A stretch of DNA of 33,994 nt from Clostridiales bacterium DTU070. GTDB taxonomy: Bacteria; Bacillota; Clostridia; DSM-8532. Within the stretch, counting starts at the first letter, position 1, and every line of letters starts with the position of its first letter. The notes below the pieces were generated by a model, which saw only the letters and a list, made by a program, of their open reading frames with translations, was not told the DNA's origin and did not search any database. Below, in pieces: positions 33,001 to 33,994 of this stretch. A program made the translations under genes and the position numbers. The DNA is taken from assembly GCA_001513105.1 (NCBI GenBank), contig LFSH01000051.1, positions 1 to 33,994 on the forward strand. Reading direction: 5' to 3'.

Positions 33001-33994
33001 TATTTTGTAATAGGTTCCCTGGTACTTCATTGGACACAGCCTGCAGAGTTATGCCTTAAGTATCTTGACAAGGCCGCACAGGCAGGTATTGAAGCAGGCG
33101 ACCTTCTTATTACGGGTTATTCACACTGTCTTCTTCTTGAAGACCAGTACATAATGGGTGCCCGGCTTCCGGATATCCTGGAGGAAGTGAGAAGGAAGCG
33201 GGAAATTGCTTCAAGAATAAAGCATGATAATCTTTCAATAAACGTTGAACTGTATGAAAGCACCGTAAACGCGCTGATGGGGATTAACGGCTGCGAATTG
33301 CCGGATGCTGCTGAAATTCTGAATAATGAGCACCTTGTCAGCCTGGTTAAGAAAGATCAGTCATCTCTCGCAACATGGCATATACGGAAAATGCAGCTGT
33401 ACTATTTTTTGACCGATCACAGAAATGCCCTCGCTGAATCCGAAAAAATCCAGAACCTGATGGGAGCAATATTCGGCTTTTTGCTTCAGAGTGAATGTGT
33501 TTTTTACCATTCCCTGATAATTACGGCAATGTACCGTAATTTTTCGCCAAAGGAACGGAAGCATTACAGGAAGATACTGAAAAACAACCATAAACAGCTG
33601 AAAAAATGGGCGGAGTCGTGCAGGGAAAACTTTGAGGACATGTACCTTCTTGTATCTGCTGAAATTGCCCGAATCAACAACAGGAAGGAGCAGGCAATGC
33701 AGCTGTATGACAGGGCCATACAGGCAGCAAGGGAATACCGGCATGTAAACAATGAAGCCATTGCAAACGAGCTTGCAGCACAATACTACCTGTCAGAAGG
33801 CCATAGCAGAATTGCAGGGGCATATATGGATGATGCATGCAGATGTTACATGCGATGGGGTGCTTACGCAAAGGCAAGGCAGATAAAAAGCAGGTATCCC
33901 GATTTGACCGGGGAGGTTATCGTAGAGGAATATTCAGGTTACAGGAAAAACAAGTATACAGGAATCCCGAAGATTAAACGGGAGGACAGCGACA
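30064..33994 (+). CDS. Large multidomain Ser/Thr-kinase-like / AAA-type ATPase / helical-repeat protein, truncated by the window
   Basis: Open for 1,310 codons and still open at the window end. Residues ~1-270 form a protein-kinase domain: lysine in PVILKVVEK, catalytic loop HGDLKPGN (~126-133), DFS instead of DFG at ~147, and YMSPEQTGR...DLYSLGVMLYELLAG. After a linker, an AAA/STAND-like ATPase has Walker A GDPGVGKT at ~327 and Walker B VVFIDDLQWAD at ~452, preceded by ELIGRDDEQQFL. From ~700 on the sequence is alpha-helical with TPR-like repeats. This order is shared with large signalling proteins that usually end in GAF plus histidine-kinase, cyclase or GGDEF output domains; the output here is beyond the window. 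ATG 30064 is the first start after an in-frame stop; AAAAGG lies a loose 12 bases upstream. It follows the chemoreceptor closely, possibly as one operon. Confidence 0.88.
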   Translation, partial: MFELPDYVINEQIHENNRVKVYRGYSEKDRMPVILKVVEKEYAEPGHIANLYREYEITRLFDVDGVIRPERMEQTGTVIALVSRDIGAVSLKEYIRSNKVDLKMFLETAIQIAETLNRLHNAGIVHGDLKPGNVLIDTGSKKVYIIDFSSAIPVFSKNRDTAFYNLVKTYEYMSPEQTGRLNIGVDYRSDLYSLGVMLYELLAGTTPFRAEDQDAWADAHITQTAKPPHEVQGSIPEVISDIIMKLLAKSPEERYQGANGLLYDLRECYNQLANTGEVHYFNIGSRDVSRYISLPQELIGRDDEQQFLIDALKRVSKGKTEIILVSGDPGVGKTMLIEKTLKSAVNGNGFYISGKFDQLKSSILYAPFASAFSNLVKLLMTKSEKELNDWKRDIQQVIGRRGAVIAQVIPELEWIIGKQQPADELSPKEAENRFLMVFRDFVKVFANRKHPLVVFIDDLQWADYSSVNLLKYLSLEADLKYVLFVGAFRDNELPEGHPVHELLAALKSGEYAGQSGFLHLKPLQFSYFADIIAESLNVKKEDISILSEVLYRKTGGNPLFLGQLLAHAYEEGLLYIQQQKWKWNIEAIDALNPGEDVLELLVKKLDRLPKKTQEILKIASCIGNRFDIHAVSKVCCKTADETISCLMPAVAERLIVPAKPLQTSMTQGPDDEYVFEFLHDRVQQAVYLPIPVQEKKEKHIAIGKIYLEHGNIEDRIMFIMDHFNRSLDLIECGEERKKLAEYNLMAGRKAKIAAAYSSALQYFRAGKSLLPDNSWTTDYKLSYDIYLELAQAEYLSANITTAEELFDTVIEKSKNELERAAVYGLKVTLYAGVGKYKEAVHTGIHSLRRLGVRIPTDPTKFDYLMELLKYKWQMFNRNIESLENLHEMRKPEQVKVADLLSRMASVTMSSHPNLYSFLILKAGNYAVKHGNTEMTCVGYLGYGITEGSVLGNYKEGEEYAKVALNLVEKFGKSSSKCIIYFVIGSLVLHWTQPAELCLKYLDKAAQAGIEAGDLLITGYSHCLLLEDQYIMGARLPDILEEVRRKREIASRIKHDNLSINVELYESTVNALMGINGCELPDAAEILNNEHLVSLVKKDQSSLATWHIRKMQLYYFLTDHRNALAESEKIQNLMGAIFGFLLQSECVFYHSLIITAMYRNFSPKERKHYRKILKNNHKQLKKWAESCRENFEDMYLLVSAEIARINNRKEQAMQLYDRAIQAAREYRHVNNEAIANELAAQYYLSEGHSRIAGAYMDDACRCYMRWGAYAKARQIKSRYPDLTGEVIVEEYSGYRKNKYTGIPKIKREDSD

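Overview
The window reads as chromosome of a Gram-positive anaerobic member of the Clostridia. The support is strong AGGAGG-type ribosome binding sites, sigma-A promoters, a small 4Fe-4S ferredoxin, clostridial regulator types (CarD-like, YtrA-like GntR, YesM/YesN) and lipoprotein signal peptides. GC content is moderate. My guess of a Clostridium cluster III/Oscillospiraceae relative rests on general impression only. I see no phage, transposase, CRISPR array, rRNA or tRNA.

Layout. Positions 1-3080 carry a divergent methionyl-tRNA-synthetase-like gene and a CarD-like regulator, each followed by a clear terminator. Positions 3086-6106 hold a chemoreceptor (minus) divergent from an inorganic pyrophosphatase gene. 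Positions 6107-6852 are non-coding but structured: two ~100-base copies of a long hairpin downstream of ppa, then a promoter, a four-residue leader peptide and an attenuator in front of an ABC-F ribosome-protection gene. A small cysteine-rich protein (DUF6485-like) follows. Positions 8670-13725 are on the minus strand: a GntR repressor with a palindromic operator over its own promoter, an ABC permease, an exported protein of unknown function and an ABC ATPase, then a second exported protein with a Pro/Thr-rich linker under its own promoter. Positions 13964-17285 (plus) carry a ferredoxin, a YkvI-like membrane protein and an ABC exporter half-transporter.

Positions 17318-23263 (minus) form a carbohydrate-uptake block: a YesN-type response regulator, a YesM-type histidine kinase, a solute-binding lipoprotein and two CUT1 permeases. 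No ATPase is present, so a shared MsmX-type ATPase is presumed. Positions 23673-27592 (plus) carry an amino-acid ABC importer and a class I/II aminotransferase. A second chemoreceptor (27919-30015) comes next, then a very large kinase/AAA/helical-repeat signalling protein that runs off the window end.

Most unusual points: (1) the amino-acid binding protein looks circularly permuted, with its usual C-terminal segment right after the signal peptide; (2) its best-placed ATG opens a four-codon frame ending at TGA, overlapping the TTG of the main frame; (3) the tandem hairpins after ppa keep their base pairing although about 19% diverged; (4) the ABC-F leader has a recognisable promoter, micro-ORF, anti-terminator and terminator; (5) the MetRS-like protein lacks the second lysine of KMSKS.
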